Assembly (NCBI GenBank): GCA_002633025.1
Contig: NMRB01000039.1
Coordinates: 635,708 to 699,707, forward strand
Origin: Notospermus geniculatus
Lineage: Eukaryota; Nemertea; Pilidiophora; Heteronemertea; Lineidae
Reading direction: 5' to 3'
DNA length: 64,000 nt
Shown here: one piece after another, positions 45,939-56,112 of the stretch
Position numbering within the stretch: position 1 is the first letter of the stretch
Layout: every line of letters starts with the position of its first letter
Translations under genes and position numbers: made by a program
The notes under the pieces: model-generated
Databases searched by the model: none
Seen by the model: the letters and a program-made list of their open reading frames with translations, nothing else
Told to the model about the DNA's origin: nothing

Positions 45939-46405
45939 AGTTCATTCCACATCCCCGTGGCGCGAGGTTTATGGCCGATATCTCCGCAACTACTGGGTCA
46001 AATTTGACATACCATACATCAATTGACTTGTCTTTCTTGTCGGTATCTTTCTGCTATCCTCATTTTTCGCGTAACGCCGACATATTAACGGATCCCTTTC
46101 TCAAAACCTATTTCATTTCGCCACGGTGTTCCGTGCAGTTTACACGTGCGCGATGCATTGCGTCATTTCAAAATGGCCGCCATTTTGGCCGCGTCATTTC
46201 AAAATGGCCGCCATTTTGGCCGTAAACACAAACAATGATTTGTGAAAGAACTTTTTTCTGTCACGTTTTTAGGGAAAATGACAGTGATGATAGCTGTAGC
46301 GGCAAAAAATACAAATCTATTGATGTATGGTATGTCAAATTTGACCCAGCAGTTGCGGAGATATCGGCCATAAACCTCGCGCCACTGAGATGTGGAATGA
46401 ACAGT
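45939..46405. mobile_element. Foldback with YY1-like palindromes in the loop, copy 1
   Basis: Arms of about 85 bases: CTACAGTTCATTCCACATC and TTTATGGCCGATATCTCCGC on the left, complements on the right at about 46,319-46,405. Inside, CAAAATGGCCGCCATTTTGG, a perfect palindrome, occurs twice about 36 bases apart; copy 2 has it once. Open frames on both strands repeat the same peptide (ARFMADISAT) because the arms are inverted copies. Confidence 0.75.
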
Positions 46406-46521
46406 AGCATTGCTTCGGGCCCCCAATAGCACCCCTCCCTTTGAAGGTACATGGATGACATTGCTTGGAGTCAACAGGATATCATGTTTCTATATAAATC
46501 AATGAGCATGCCACTCCGCAG

Positions 46522-46884
46522 TAATGTACTTTTTTATTTCTAATGAGCTTCCTTCGCAACATCAGTCTACCTTCGCCTGGATTTTTGCGGCTCGGATATC
46601 GACGATGCTTTTGTTTGTAATTCTGTAAACATACATCGCTTGTGCGCCTAACTTGATAGCGCCTTTGTCTGCCGAGCCACGACCTAAAATGTCATACAGC
46701 TATTAGGGGAGTGTTTGGTGTGTCGGAATTAGTTGAAAGAGCGTATCACCTCCTCATATTTACATGTATCGCCCATGAATGTTTTAGTCTGAGGTGGAGA
46801 CACTATAATTGAACTTGACTTTCGTAAAGCACACATTTTTTTGCCAATAGGGCATTGGTGTAGGCTACCGGTATACTAAAATCG
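46522..46884. other. No recognisable feature
   Basis: Unique spacer at the edge of segmental copy 1; nothing recognised. Confidence 0.4.
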
Positions 46885-47016
46885 CAGATGTAAGGTCACA
46901 GACTTGGCTTTGCTACTGAGATCTAGCTCCTCCAACATTATCATATCAAAAGCGTCAGTGTCAGGACTTCGATTCAAAGATATCAACAACCTGTTGTGTG
47001 GTCAGCAATGCCAGTC

Positions 47017-47877
47017 TACGGTGGCCCATAGAGCTCATTGATGAAAAATATTTACATTTGCAATTTTTTTTCAATTCGATAATTTTTCTTGGGGTTTGTA
47101 AAATTTTCAGAAGTTCCCACCGCGGTGATAATATTTCCACCGCGGTGATAATATTACCACCGCGGTGAAAATGATTTCCACCGCGGTGGGAATGTTTCCA
47201 CCGCGGTGGAAACGTTTTCACCNNNNNNNNNNNNNNNNNNNNNNNNNNNNNNNNNNNNNNNNNNNNNNNNNNNNNNNNNNNNNNNNNNNNNNNNNNNNNN
47301 NNNNNNNNNNNNNNNNNNNNNNNNNNNNNNNNNNNNNNNNNNNNNNNNNNNNNNNNNNNNNNNNNNNNNNNNNNNNNNNNNNNNNNNNNNNNNNNNNNNN
47401 NNNNNNNNNNNNNNNNNNNNNNNNNNNNNNNNNNNNNNNNNNNNNNNNNNNNNNNNNNNNNNNNNNNNNNNNNNNNNNNNNNNNNNNNNNNNNNNNNNNN
47501 NNNNNNNNNNNNNNNNNNNNNNNNNNNNNNNNNNNNNNNNNNNNNNNNNNNNNNNNNNNNNNNNNNNNNNNNNNNNNNNNNNNNNNNNNNNNNNNNNNNN
47601 NNNNNNNNNNNNNNAATGTTTCCACCGCGGTGGAAACGTTTTCACCGCGGTGAGAACTTCCCACCGCGGTGAAAACATTTCCACCGCGGTGGAAACATTC
47701 TCACCGCGGTGAAAATGATTTCCACCGCGGTGGGAATGTTTCCACCGCGGTGGAAACATTATCACCGCGGTGGGAACTTCTGAAAATTTTACAAACCCCA
47801 AGAAAAAAATTATCGAATTGAAGAAAAAAATTGCAAATGTAAATATTTTTCATCAATGAGCTCTATGGGCCACCGTA
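47017..47877. mobile_element. Foldback element filled with a CCGCGG palindrome array
   Basis: Terminal arms of about 95 bases: TACGGTGGCCCATAGAGCTC at the left, its complement at the right, both running through an ATTTACATTTGCAA phrase to GGGTTTGTAAAATTTTCAGA. CCAGTC is repeated outside each end (47,011-47,016 and 47,878-47,883), a 6-base target duplication. Between the arms is an array of 18-21 base units, each centred on the palindrome CACCGCGGTG (13 complete centres visible outside the gap). A 392-base N run (47,223-47,614) interrupts the array. Confidence 0.9.
47223..47614. other. Assembly gap, 392 N, inside the palindrome array
   Basis: Unknown bases. Both edges are in the CACCGCGGTG array, so the missing part is very likely more of the same. 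The long frames crossing it are artefacts. Confidence 0.97.
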
Positions 47878-47886
47878 CCAGTCGAT

Positions 47887-47997
47887 CAGTGTTCCCCGTA
47901 TTTCTGTGTTTTTCTTATTGTTTCCCTCCTGACGGATTAAGCGGCAACTAACCCAACAATAACCATTCTAGGCCGTGTCTATTGTTGGGGAACACTG
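47887..47997. mobile_element. Short element with CAGTGTTCCCC ends
   Basis: 111 bases, starting CAGTGTTCCCC and ending GGGGAACACTG. Such CAGTGTTCC-type ends are typical of hAT transposons and their MITEs. An 8-base target duplication is not evident, so the family call is tentative. Confidence 0.6.
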
Positions 47998-48089
47998 AGC
48001 TACAGAAACACTCACAGATGTTACACCTGCCATCCAACAGGAGAAGCTGGACCTCGGCAATGCCAGAACTCGGTGGACCTTACAACTGC

Positions 48090-48636
48090 GATTTTCACGT
48101 ATGTTTTTTTCTCATTAGCCTAAATCTTCCATTGCTAGCACACGACAGATCACAATTTCAGACTGTATCGAAAATTCCGACGCTTCGATCTCAAAGAACG
48201 AGGCTAACTTTCCACGTGGAATGACGTGATAAACCCTTCACAAACATTACAATACTTTAATCCCGTTCAGAAAATGTCAAAGAGTTAGTTTTTCCACCTC
48301 TTCTTAGTTTTTCTATCGAACTATCACATCTGCACAGCAGTTGATTCCTCGCCTGCCTCTAATGCCATTTGTCGCAACAAACGTGATACCTTGGTAGATA
48401 CCAGAGTTGCGCTAATGATAGCCAAGGTGTCAGCCGCAGTTTCGTACTCAGAGCGATACGAAGCGGTTGTAAACGAGTCGGGGGATATGTATGTTCGACC
48501 AATTGTCAGAAAGGTTCCCTTCAGATTGTTAGAGGGTATGGGAACAGCTGACATAGCAAAGAAGGAGGGGTAAGCCACATTCATTCACTTGCCATGAATG
48601 GGTGGCAGAAAACCGAAATGTTCTGGTCTTTGATAA
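48090..48636. other. No recognisable feature; one doubtful frame
   Basis: Minus-strand 48,324-48,584 and plus-strand 48,391-48,573 frames overlap. The plus frame contains ALMIAKVSAAVSYSERYEAV and looks coding-like in composition, but I recognise no domain and no splice sites. Confidence 0.3.
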
Positions 48637-48638
48637 TA

Positions 48639-48767
48639 GGGAGTTTTCGCAAAGCCTCTCGAAACGCCAACGCCAACGCCAAACCCATTGTTCGATGCCA
48701 CGAAGGGAGGACCGAACAAAAGGATAGACGTTCGCGTTGGCGTTTCGGGGGCTTTGCGAAAACTATA
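48639..48767. mobile_element. Foldback MITE, GGGAGTTTTCGCAAAG left end
   Basis: Left arm GGGAGTTTTCGCAAAGCC and CGAAACGCCAACGCC, right arm GGCGTTTCGGGGGCTTTGCG then AAAACT. TA precedes the left end; the right tip appears to have lost its CCC. Outer bases resemble the GGGAGGTT family at 1,201. Confidence 0.75.
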
Positions 48768-48788
48768 ATGACCAGAATAATTCGCGTA

Positions 48789-48835
48789 ACCTTTTATCCC
48801 GACAGGGCGGCGCTGTGAGCGGGCGACCGAAGGCG
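48789..48835 (+). repeat. End of the TTTATCCCGACAGG family
   Basis: CCTTTTATCCCGACAGGGCG then GCGCTGTGAGCGGGCGACCG. It is the same left end as 42,924 and 52,941, but no partner right end is found within 400 bases. Confidence 0.6.
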
Positions 48836-49209
48836 TAAAAACAGAGCAAACTAGAAATTGACTTGTGAGTCAATTTGAAGACCGCCTTTGAAAATTCACT
48901 GATGAATTTTGTAAATATGTTAGGGCAATGGAAACTGATGATATTGGGACTGAACATGCGTCATTTACAGTGTAGGCCTACATTATGATGTAGATGTAGG
49001 CCTACATGGCTTTACAGTGCGATTGTGTGTTTCGCGGCAGCCAAGAGCAGGGGGGTTATTGTTTTCAAAGTCAGGCCTACTAAATTTCACAGTTGGTAAA
49101 CTTGTCGGGTCATGACCATTTAAATGTTATTGATTTCAGACAAATGTGCGTGTCATTTTTCGCGAAATACGGGTAGGCCTACATCATGGCACCGGACAAA
49201 TTCATTTCG

Positions 49210-49385
49210 ATCTCTGATTGGCCAGAGGACCTGAAACGTGGTGTGCGTGGCGTCACAGTTTGATCCGAGATGCGATGACGTCAGCGAAAACCCCGCTGCG
49301 GCGAGTGACGCTGCAGCGTCACGCTCGACGTCGTGGTGACGCTGCGTTCTTAGGCCCGACGTCATGGGTTGTTGACGTCATGGGC
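49210..49385. promoter_or_regulatory. GC-rich patch with CRE-like TGACGTCA sites
   Basis: The palindrome TGACGTCA occurs at 49,276-49,283 and 49,373-49,380, with further GACGTC half-sites between, in a CpG-rich patch just before segmental copy 2. TGACGTCA is the cAMP-response-element core bound by CREB/ATF factors. A promoter role is inference; no gene start is identified. Confidence 0.35.
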
Positions 49386-49944
49386 AAAGGTAAAATGCGT
49401 TAGGACAACAGACAAAAACCCAACTGCAATCACTCGTAAAGGTCAAATATGTTTCTTCAAGAAAATGCACTCTCGGAAATGAGATATTTTTCAGACATGG
49501 TTGCATCGGGTGTATTGGATTACAAACAAGGTTACAACGAGTGTTGAACGTCGTTTCGATCACAGGGCAAACCAACCTCAAGTATGACTGACATATTACA
49601 ATCATTAACTGGTTAATCCGATTTTATTCGATCATGGCCAGCAATTTTTCAGAGCAATCGATAGAATGCATTTACCTTCGTAAAAAAATATTCTAGAAAT
49701 AAAATCTTAATCCGTGACATATAAAGTATACTTTTTTGCGCTTAGCAGGGAAGAGATTTCGGATCGAATATCAGCGTAAAGTCGTCTAAAAACTAAATAT
49801 CAGCCTCGTGCCCGAGGGGTAGAAGAACGCTTGATGAGCCATGTGCGTCGGGTGCCCTTATGCATCGTAATTACATGTAATTTAGGCAAGGCAAGTATTC
49901 AATTCGAGTAGTTTGCAAGCTATGTACTGGGCCCTCGCCCTCCC

Positions 49945-50030
49945 ATCTTCGATAATCGAAGGGCGATCTGCTCACCACTGCGTTACATCGCACATCACCC
50001 TTCGAGAAATAGACCGGTCGGCGACACTAA
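49945..50030 (+). repeat. Single arm of the CATCTTCGAT foldback family
   Basis: Counterpart of 39,972-40,053 in segmental copy 2. Confidence 0.7.
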
Positions 50031-50523
50031 GCCGTTCTGACAGACTCAATATCTGAAGGACAACACAGCACCTCATCCCTCCATGAATTATTCTCATCTC
50101 GCCTGTCTAGAACATTTGGAAAGATGCGACTTGATGGGACCTTTCCTACTTCTTGTCTCCGACTTGTTGAACATGCAAGTTGTGTCACTATCACGGCAGA
50201 CATCACGTTCTCGAGAATGATTTCCATATCATAACCGATGCAGAATATTCCAATTCGTTTGAGAGATGCATCTTTCAACCATTAAGAAATCATTAGACGT
50301 CTGGAGTAATTAAAGAACCAGTGAACACGCGGCTTCTCCATGAGTTTTTTTTTGTCTAAAAGCGATTCCTGTCTCTTATAATTAAAAGTCTGATGCGTGG
50401 ATTATGTTAGCGAAGAATGCTTGTTTTTACTGCTTGACTTGTAATGTGGTATTTTCTTATTTTTAGAGCATACGTGACATTATAAAAATCTACATTAAAT
50501 TAATCATTATTTTTTGATAGTGA

Positions 50524-50582
50524 GCTCCGCGTCAGTGGTGCAGTGGGACTTTCGGCAACTGTGACCGGTTCGAATCCGGACG
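50524..50582 (+). repeat. tRNA-like fragment with intact T-arm
   Basis: GCTCCGCGTCAGTGGTGCAG gives an A-box-like start, and CCGGTTCGAATCCGG forms a perfect T-stem and loop. The acceptor and anticodon stems do not form convincingly, so a SINE head is likelier than a functional tRNA. Counterpart 40,553 has lost the T-stem. Confidence 0.5.
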
Positions 50583-51409
50583 TTTTATAATTATGCACAA
50601 GGAAGTGTCCTACTTAGTGTTACTTTTGACATTTCCGAAATTTGTGTATGGTATTCGGTCATCCATGACCTTAGGCTTGTGATGAAGAAACCAATAGGAA
50701 GCTGCTAACTCCGACTTTCTAATGCAGAAACTTTAGTTTTCCAATGAAATGTAGGCCTATACTTTGGGAATAGGGGACGGGGGTGGGGCTAGGTTGGGGT
50801 CCGTGGGTTTTGTTTTTTGAGGCCAACCCTTTATAAACAGGCCTTCAATGAAGAACTTGTCATCCAAATACGCCTGCCATGCCGTCTTGTCTTGGTGATG
50901 CCGAAACTACCCCCGTGCACCGAATATTTGTGACCCCATACTCCTCTATTTAAACATTCGTAAACCATTCAAGAAACTTCCGTCAGCAGAATGATTAAGG
51001 GCGAAACGCTATTAAGAATTATGTGACGTGCCATTATGAACCTAATAGAAGTCACAGGGAAGACTACTAGATCTTCTTCTTGATATTAACCATACCCCAC
51101 CTTAAATGGATATTGGATATAATGTGGATATAAATGTTTTACATGGCAATTTGGAGATGACAGTAACCCTTGTTTATTGCAGCCAATAGCCGAGACTTCG
51201 GGAAGATTATTACAAAATTCCACGTCAGAATGGAAGAAAATGGGTGATAGGGGAGTTAGCACCGATGACGAGCTGTCAGACTGACGCGGGGTAGTTGAAT
51301 ATCAGTGCCTGTCATGTCTGAGGTTCCAGATTCGATTTCTGTTCGTACCCGTTCTTCATGTGATGCAGAGGGTGACTCTGACAGGCAGGTTGCGTCCGGG
51401 CACTCCAGT

Positions 51410-51635
51410 TTTCTCCTACTGTACATCAAATTCATGTAGGTAGAGGTCTCGTGGCCTCGTGAAGGTCCCAGAAATACTTATCTGATACGTATTTCAAAGA
51501 ATCAAGACCTACATGTAGTTTTCAGCACACATTAAAAAACTGCAGGCATGACTCTAATGTATTCAGATAGAGTATAGTATATTTTACACTAAACAAACGT
51601 CAGCGAACGTAAGCACTTTCTGAAACAAATACAGT
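51410..51635. other. About 200 bp present only in segmental copy 2
   Basis: Copy 1 goes from GGCAATCCTGTTTCTCC to ATTACAGTGTGGC across a short different linker, while copy 2 has about 200 extra bases. I see no inverted ends or target duplication, so it may be a deletion in copy 1 rather than an insertion. Confidence 0.65.
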
Positions 51636-52960
51636 GTGGCTTTAAGTAAATTGAAGTCTACCCCACACAGTAAAATATTACACACATTACATACACAATC
51701 ATATACTGTTACAAACATCATAATTGTAAAACGTTTTTGGTAGGATTCCTTTGGGACTCGATGGCTTCTTTCTCCAAGAGAACTGACTGATAGCAGATTC
51801 TCGCTGGAGACCGCCATGATGAAGTCCATACTGAGCTACATGTATATGAAAATGGGACGAATGAGGAAAAATGATACGGGTTATGAATGAAAATGATTAA
51901 TTAGGTAATTCCCACAGCTGCCCACCACCAAACACAACACCAACCGTCAGGTCGTTTTCCCCCAATTATTGACATAGACTGCCAGATATATTTTCCGTTT
52001 TCTTGTGTGTATATATGGAGTTATTTCGAAGGGACTCGCTCGCCTCAAGCACTGTAATTTAGAGCCACCTTCTAAAACACGGATGTTGTATAAAGATGTA
52101 ACACTTTTGATCGAGGAAAGTGTTTGATAAACAACATCCCATAATTAGGGTCAATTCCTTTACATATAAACTTTTAATCAGCTTGATAAAGAAGTATGTA
52201 AAAAATAAAAAAATATTTATGTGTTTTGAAACTACATGTACTTAAAACCCATGAATAAAAAGTATTACATCTTATTTGGGCTTTCATATTTAAAGTACAT
52301 GTACATGTACTTAAAACCCATGAATAAAAAGTATTACATCCTTATTATGGTTATTAAGACGAGGCTGCCTATTTAATCCTGGCGAATACGAAATGTCTGG
52401 CCGTCTTAAGGCACGCTAACGGAAGTCTTCGCGTCGTAAAACGCTAATATTCACGGCTTTCATATTTAAAGTACCCCTGCTTAATTTTTTATGGACACTT
52501 CACCCACACGTGATAGCTCAGTGTTTATCCTGACGAAATATAAACAGCGAGATACAGCAAATGAAAAAGGCACTCTTGGTCTCTAGCCAAGAACAACATA
52601 CGCGAACTCTTGAATTAAACATGAAGTCTTACGATAATGACCAAAAGGTGATATCCCCCAGGCATTCATTTTCCGTTTTGTTGCAAGTCATAACATCGGA
52701 GTTAGTTTGCGCCGCATGTTATCGTAAGAAAACGTGCATCGACTTCAAAATACTCATCTTGGCCAGCAGTTCATTTAATCAAAGGTTTCGCAATGTCATG
52801 ATCAATAGGACAAGGTCGAGATCGTAAATCTGTAATCATAAAAAGCCGTGATGACTACAGTGTGATTGACAGGTAAAGCTACCGTCTTTTATTCGCGTTT
52901 TCTGCAATTTAGGTCGCCTAAATGAAATGATGAACCCGCGTGCCGTTTATCCCGACAGGT

Positions 52961-53266
52961 CGGCGCTGCGAGCGGTGCGACCGAAGCGACGTCATCGACG
53001 TCGTTTTAGGTGTTGACGCTACGTCATGAAAAAATGAGCTGTACATTTTTCTACATGAATAATGAGATAAAGACGTTGTCAATATCGCCATCCTATCTCT
53101 TCATTTTAAGGAAAAAAGCACCGAAAAATGCAGAAATTTTCATCTGCGACAAGATGATGTAAATTTTAATGCCAGGCGACCGAAACAAAAGGGTTGTTTC
53201 ACGCCAGAAATAAATGGGAATATAACGTTAGAAAAAACAAACATCGGTCGCACCGCTCACAGCGCC
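52961..53266. mobile_element. Foldback element of the TTTATCCCGACAGG family, copy 2
   Basis: Counterpart of 42,924-43,249. Left GGCGCTGCGAGCGGTGCG and GACCGAAG pair exactly with right CGGTCGCACCGCTCAC and AGCGCC, so the ends are better matched than in copy 1. Confidence 0.72.
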
Positions 53267-53815
53267 ACGTCGTGACGTTAGTTCCTCCGGTTCCCCATTA
53301 TATCGAATAGGAATTCGTGGAAGGCGTTGATTATTCCGTATTAATTGAATTGCGCTTTGAAATTTTTCCGGCCGAGTTTGAGGGTATAAGGGAATCACTG
53401 GATGAGCTAAAGCTGTCACTACTGATGGACGAGTGATTGAAAACGGATACATGTAATTACCAGCGTAATAAACTAAAGAGATGTCCTTGGACATCAATAT
53501 AAATACTCATCGCTAAATCGTGGTAGGCCTTTATGACTATTCGTATGATGAAACTGTCAATATGATCGATTTATAATCCCATGAATTCATTGATGTTGCT
53601 GATTCCAACACCCTAACCCTTCATCAAGGCCACGAGTAACGCCCAACACCCTGCCTCATCATCGAGTCAGACTGTGCAGGCTCGTTTATTGGATCGCCCA
53701 ACACTTGCTCTACAGCGTGCGACCTGGTGCGACGTAGCCTACTTGACTTCGTTGGGTATACCCTCGAGTTCGATGATCCAGTACGAGGATCGTTTTTTTA
53801 GTGTATCCCCACATC

Positions 53816-54577
53816 CACCGTGGAGAATCGGCAGCCGCCTTTCCGAGGAGCAGCAACCCTCTCCGAGTTTTATCTCACACCTCACCGAGTAAAAATGGCG
53901 GATGTTGCTGAAACGCCGACAAAACTGGTGGATTTATAACTCCTACCCCAAAGTAAGTCTTTTATGGTCCCGTCGAGGCTATTTTAATTTGTATACTCCA
54001 TCGTTCGGTAGAAAGTTTTTCAGGGTTTTAGCTTGCAATCGGCTGTACGAAGTGAAATTGTTGGGAAGGTTGCCGATCTGCATAAAATCCACTGTGTCAA
54101 TCGCTTCATCCTCGGACGAAAATGCCTCTTTTAGTCAAGTACAAACACTAAAATGGTTATCTTCGTGATCATAATTAAGTTTAAGTCTTAATCTTGGAAG
54201 AAACAAGGTGTCTGCGAGATAAAAAGGCCAATAGTTGACTAAAAGAGGCCTTTTCGTCCAAGGATGAAGTGATTGACATAGCACAGGCCAGTGAATTTTA
54301 CGCAGATCGGCAACCATCCCAACTATTTCACTTCATACAGCCGATTGCAAGCTAAAACCCTGATAACCTTTCTACCGAATGATGAAGTATACAAATTAAA
54401 ATAGCCTCGACGGGATCATAAAAGACTTACTTTGAGGTAGGAGTTATAAATCCACCAGTTTTGTCGTCGTTTTCTGTCTCATCAGCAACATCCGCCATTT
54501 TTACTCGGTGAGGTGTGAGATAAAACTCGGAGAGGGTTGCTGCTCCTCGGAAAGGCGGCTGCCGATTCTCCACGGTG
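53816..54577. mobile_element. 762-bp foldback carrying a duplicated gene start
   Basis: Copy 1 has no insertion at this site (43,793). Copy 2 has ACATC, this element, then ACATC again (53,811-53,815 and 54,578-54,582), a 5-base target duplication. Ends are CACCGTGGAGAATCGGCAG and its complement; the two arms (about 53,816-54,138 and 54,234-54,577) are diverged inverted copies. Each arm reads as a gene's 5' end: leader, ATG GCG GAT start, a short coding stretch and a GTAAGTC donor. It inserted into the left CATCGGCC repeat set. Confidence 0.9.
54424..54498 (-). pseudogene. Captured first-exon-like segment in the right arm
   Basis: On the minus strand an ATG at 54,496-54,498 opens a 23-codon stretch (MADVADETENDD near the N-terminus, then a GGFITPTS phrase) that ends at an AAAGTAAGTC splice-donor-like sequence. 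The codon after the stretch would be TAA if not spliced. The acidic, disordered composition fits a protein N-terminus. The left arm holds the same segment starting at 53,895, but with its reading frame broken. The source gene is not recognisable from this short piece. Confidence 0.45.
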
Positions 54578-54691
54578 ACATCGGCCATTTTGAAAGTGTA
54601 TACATAAACACATCGGCCATTGAAAAGTGTAGTCGATACGGAATTCGCCATTTTGAAAAGTGTGTACATAATATATACATCACATCGGCCA
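54578..54691 (+). repeat. Left set of CATCGGCCATTTTGAAA repeats, copy 2
   Basis: Counterpart of 43,794-43,911. The first unit follows the right ACATC target duplication of the foldback; three further units run to the ATPase core. The last is shortened by four bases compared with copy 1. Confidence 0.85.
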
Positions 54692-55405
54692 CGTTCTCCC
54701 TAAAATCTTTCACAACTGAATTATATTTTTGAATCAGAACCCAAGTTGTAATGCCGTAGTGTCTTCCAGAAAATGCCTACTTACAGAGCTCTGTCGCCTT
54801 CCTCTTACTATCCTGCAGATTTGCACAGTCGTCTATGATGAAGACGGTGTTTGTACCTTTAAAAATTTGCATGCACAGCCATAAAACCATGTTCAGATTT
54901 GTTTTACCAGTGCAGGGTCAAGGATAATAAAATTTCTGTCTTTGAACATCCACTGCCGGTTGTAGGTCTGATTATAATCAAAGGTTGGGCAGAACAAGAT
55001 TATGTTGTTAAAATAGTCCCTGTAAATTGTTTCCAACAAATTGAGCACGAAATACGTCTTACCGCAGTCAGTGACCCCCGAGATGATGGCAAGATCGCAT
55101 CGGCCATTTTGAAAAGTGCCGTCACATCGGCCGTTTTTAAAGTGAATTACACATCGGTCATTTTGAAACGTGTAGTGCACATCGGCCACTTTGAAAACCT
55201 TTGGGGTACACGGCAACAGTTTAAAAAGGGTACACTGATGCAATTTCCTTCGGCAGATTCGGCAGATAATTACAGGGATGTGGACAATTATGCCAGAGAA
55301 ACCCATCCCTACCAACCCGGGAAAGCTCGCAGCGGAATGAGAAGTGGTAGTAACAATCTCCTGAACATGAAAGCCGTCCGTAGAAAATATTGCACACGAT
55401 TGCAA
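54692..55405 (-). pseudogene. A32-like DNA-packaging ATPase fragment, copy 2, broken
   Basis: Same ATPase core as copy 1 (core about 54,692-55,093, Walker A read as GVTDCGKT). One base is missing from a T run at about 54,901-54,904 compared with copy 1, which shifts the frame, and a TTG codon has become TAG at 54,777-54,779. The product is therefore cut off soon after the ILDPALVK stretch, before Walker B. Flanked by the same direct repeat sets. Pseudogene fragment of a viral or Polinton-type gene. Confidence 0.78.
55094..55200 (+). repeat. Right set of CATCGGCCATTTTGAAA repeats, copy 2
   Basis: Four units as in copy 1, first at 55,098, period 27-28, with single-base changes (CATCGGTCATT in unit 3). 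Confidence 0.88.
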
Positions 55406-55889
55406 TCTTTATCGAGAGTAACAGAGAAAAAAATAGACAAAGAGAGACGGAGATCTATCAAGTAGATTAGATCTAAGTACTCCATAATGATCGGGGATGA
55501 AAAGCTTTCCTCTCCTACAGACCATTTTGAGTTGTTCCCTTAATGCCATTTGAGTCTCTTTAGTCGTCGAGAAACGTAGAGGGGATTTCATTCAAGAGAT
55601 TTTATCTCTGACGGTACTCCGATGGCATCCCAGCCTTCAGACATGGCTTGCGTCGTTTGGGGCCCCATATTCGGATTTTGATTAAAAGTTGGGGGAGATT
55701 CTAATTGAGGCGCTTACAACTGCCAAAACCAGAAAGCCATCCAACAGGCTAATGTCGCTACAAAGGGGTGTGAACCTCGCCAGTTACAAGAGAAGACGGC
55801 CCGACTCCAAACTGAGACGCTGTTACTTCCACAATGGCCAAGTTTGCCCGATTTGCCCAAACGACAAAGTCGGAGTACAATGCAAATAA

Positions 55890-56112
55890 TGCCCAATCAC
55901 ACTGAGCTAGTTCTCAGTACCTTCTTGAAAATGTTGCCGAACGGGCTCAAACTGTGTGCGAACGGAGTGGACGTAGTGGCAACTTTTTACAGTCTTTTGC
56001 GAATTTCATGGACGGGCTCGGACGGGAAGAGTGCTCCAGAACTTCGAGACATTATTTGGCCAACATTACTCGACAGGACGTTTTAAGAACTACTTTTAGT
56101 GTGACAGTCCCT
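55890..56112. mobile_element. MITE of the CACACTGAGC family, copy 2
   Basis: TAA on both sides (55,887-55,889 and 56,113-56,115). Counterpart of 45,114-45,367 with a deletion of about 25 bases near the right arm. Confidence 0.85.

Larger units (their letters stand above)
39448..46521 (+). repeat. Segmental duplication, copy 1 (7.1 kb)
   Basis: Starts CAAAAACCCAACTGCAATCA and ends CATGCCACTCCGCAG; the same start and end bound 49,413-57,228. Identity by eye is in the high nineties percent outside indels. The ends have neither inverted repeats nor a visible target duplication, so it does not look like one transposon. Contents in order: CATCTTCGAT half-element, tRNA-like fragment, G-rich run, a private MITE, a CATGTAC tandem repeat, a GGCGCTG hairpin element, an ATPase fragment, a CACACTGAGC MITE and a YY1-like foldback. 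Confidence 0.9.
46885..48088. mobile_element. AGTTGTAAGGTCACAG MITE split by two insertions
   Basis: Left part 46,885-47,016 and right part about 47,998-48,088 match the two halves of 37,484-37,674 (shared phrases ATCAAAAGCGTCAGTGTCAG, GGAGAAGCTGGACC, CCTTACAACT). Between them lie the CCGCGG foldback (47,017-47,877) and a short CAGTGTTCCCC element (47,887-47,997). Confidence 0.82.

Noticed and set aside
39448-46521. 7-kb block as a single large transposon
   Set aside because: No terminal inverted or long terminal repeats, no target duplication at either copy, and no transposase, integrase or polymerase inside.
47154-47801. Open frames of 148-215 codons with PPRWKHSHRGGN-like peptides
   Set aside because: Readings of the CACCGCGGTG satellite and the 392-base gap in several frames on both strands; not a gene.
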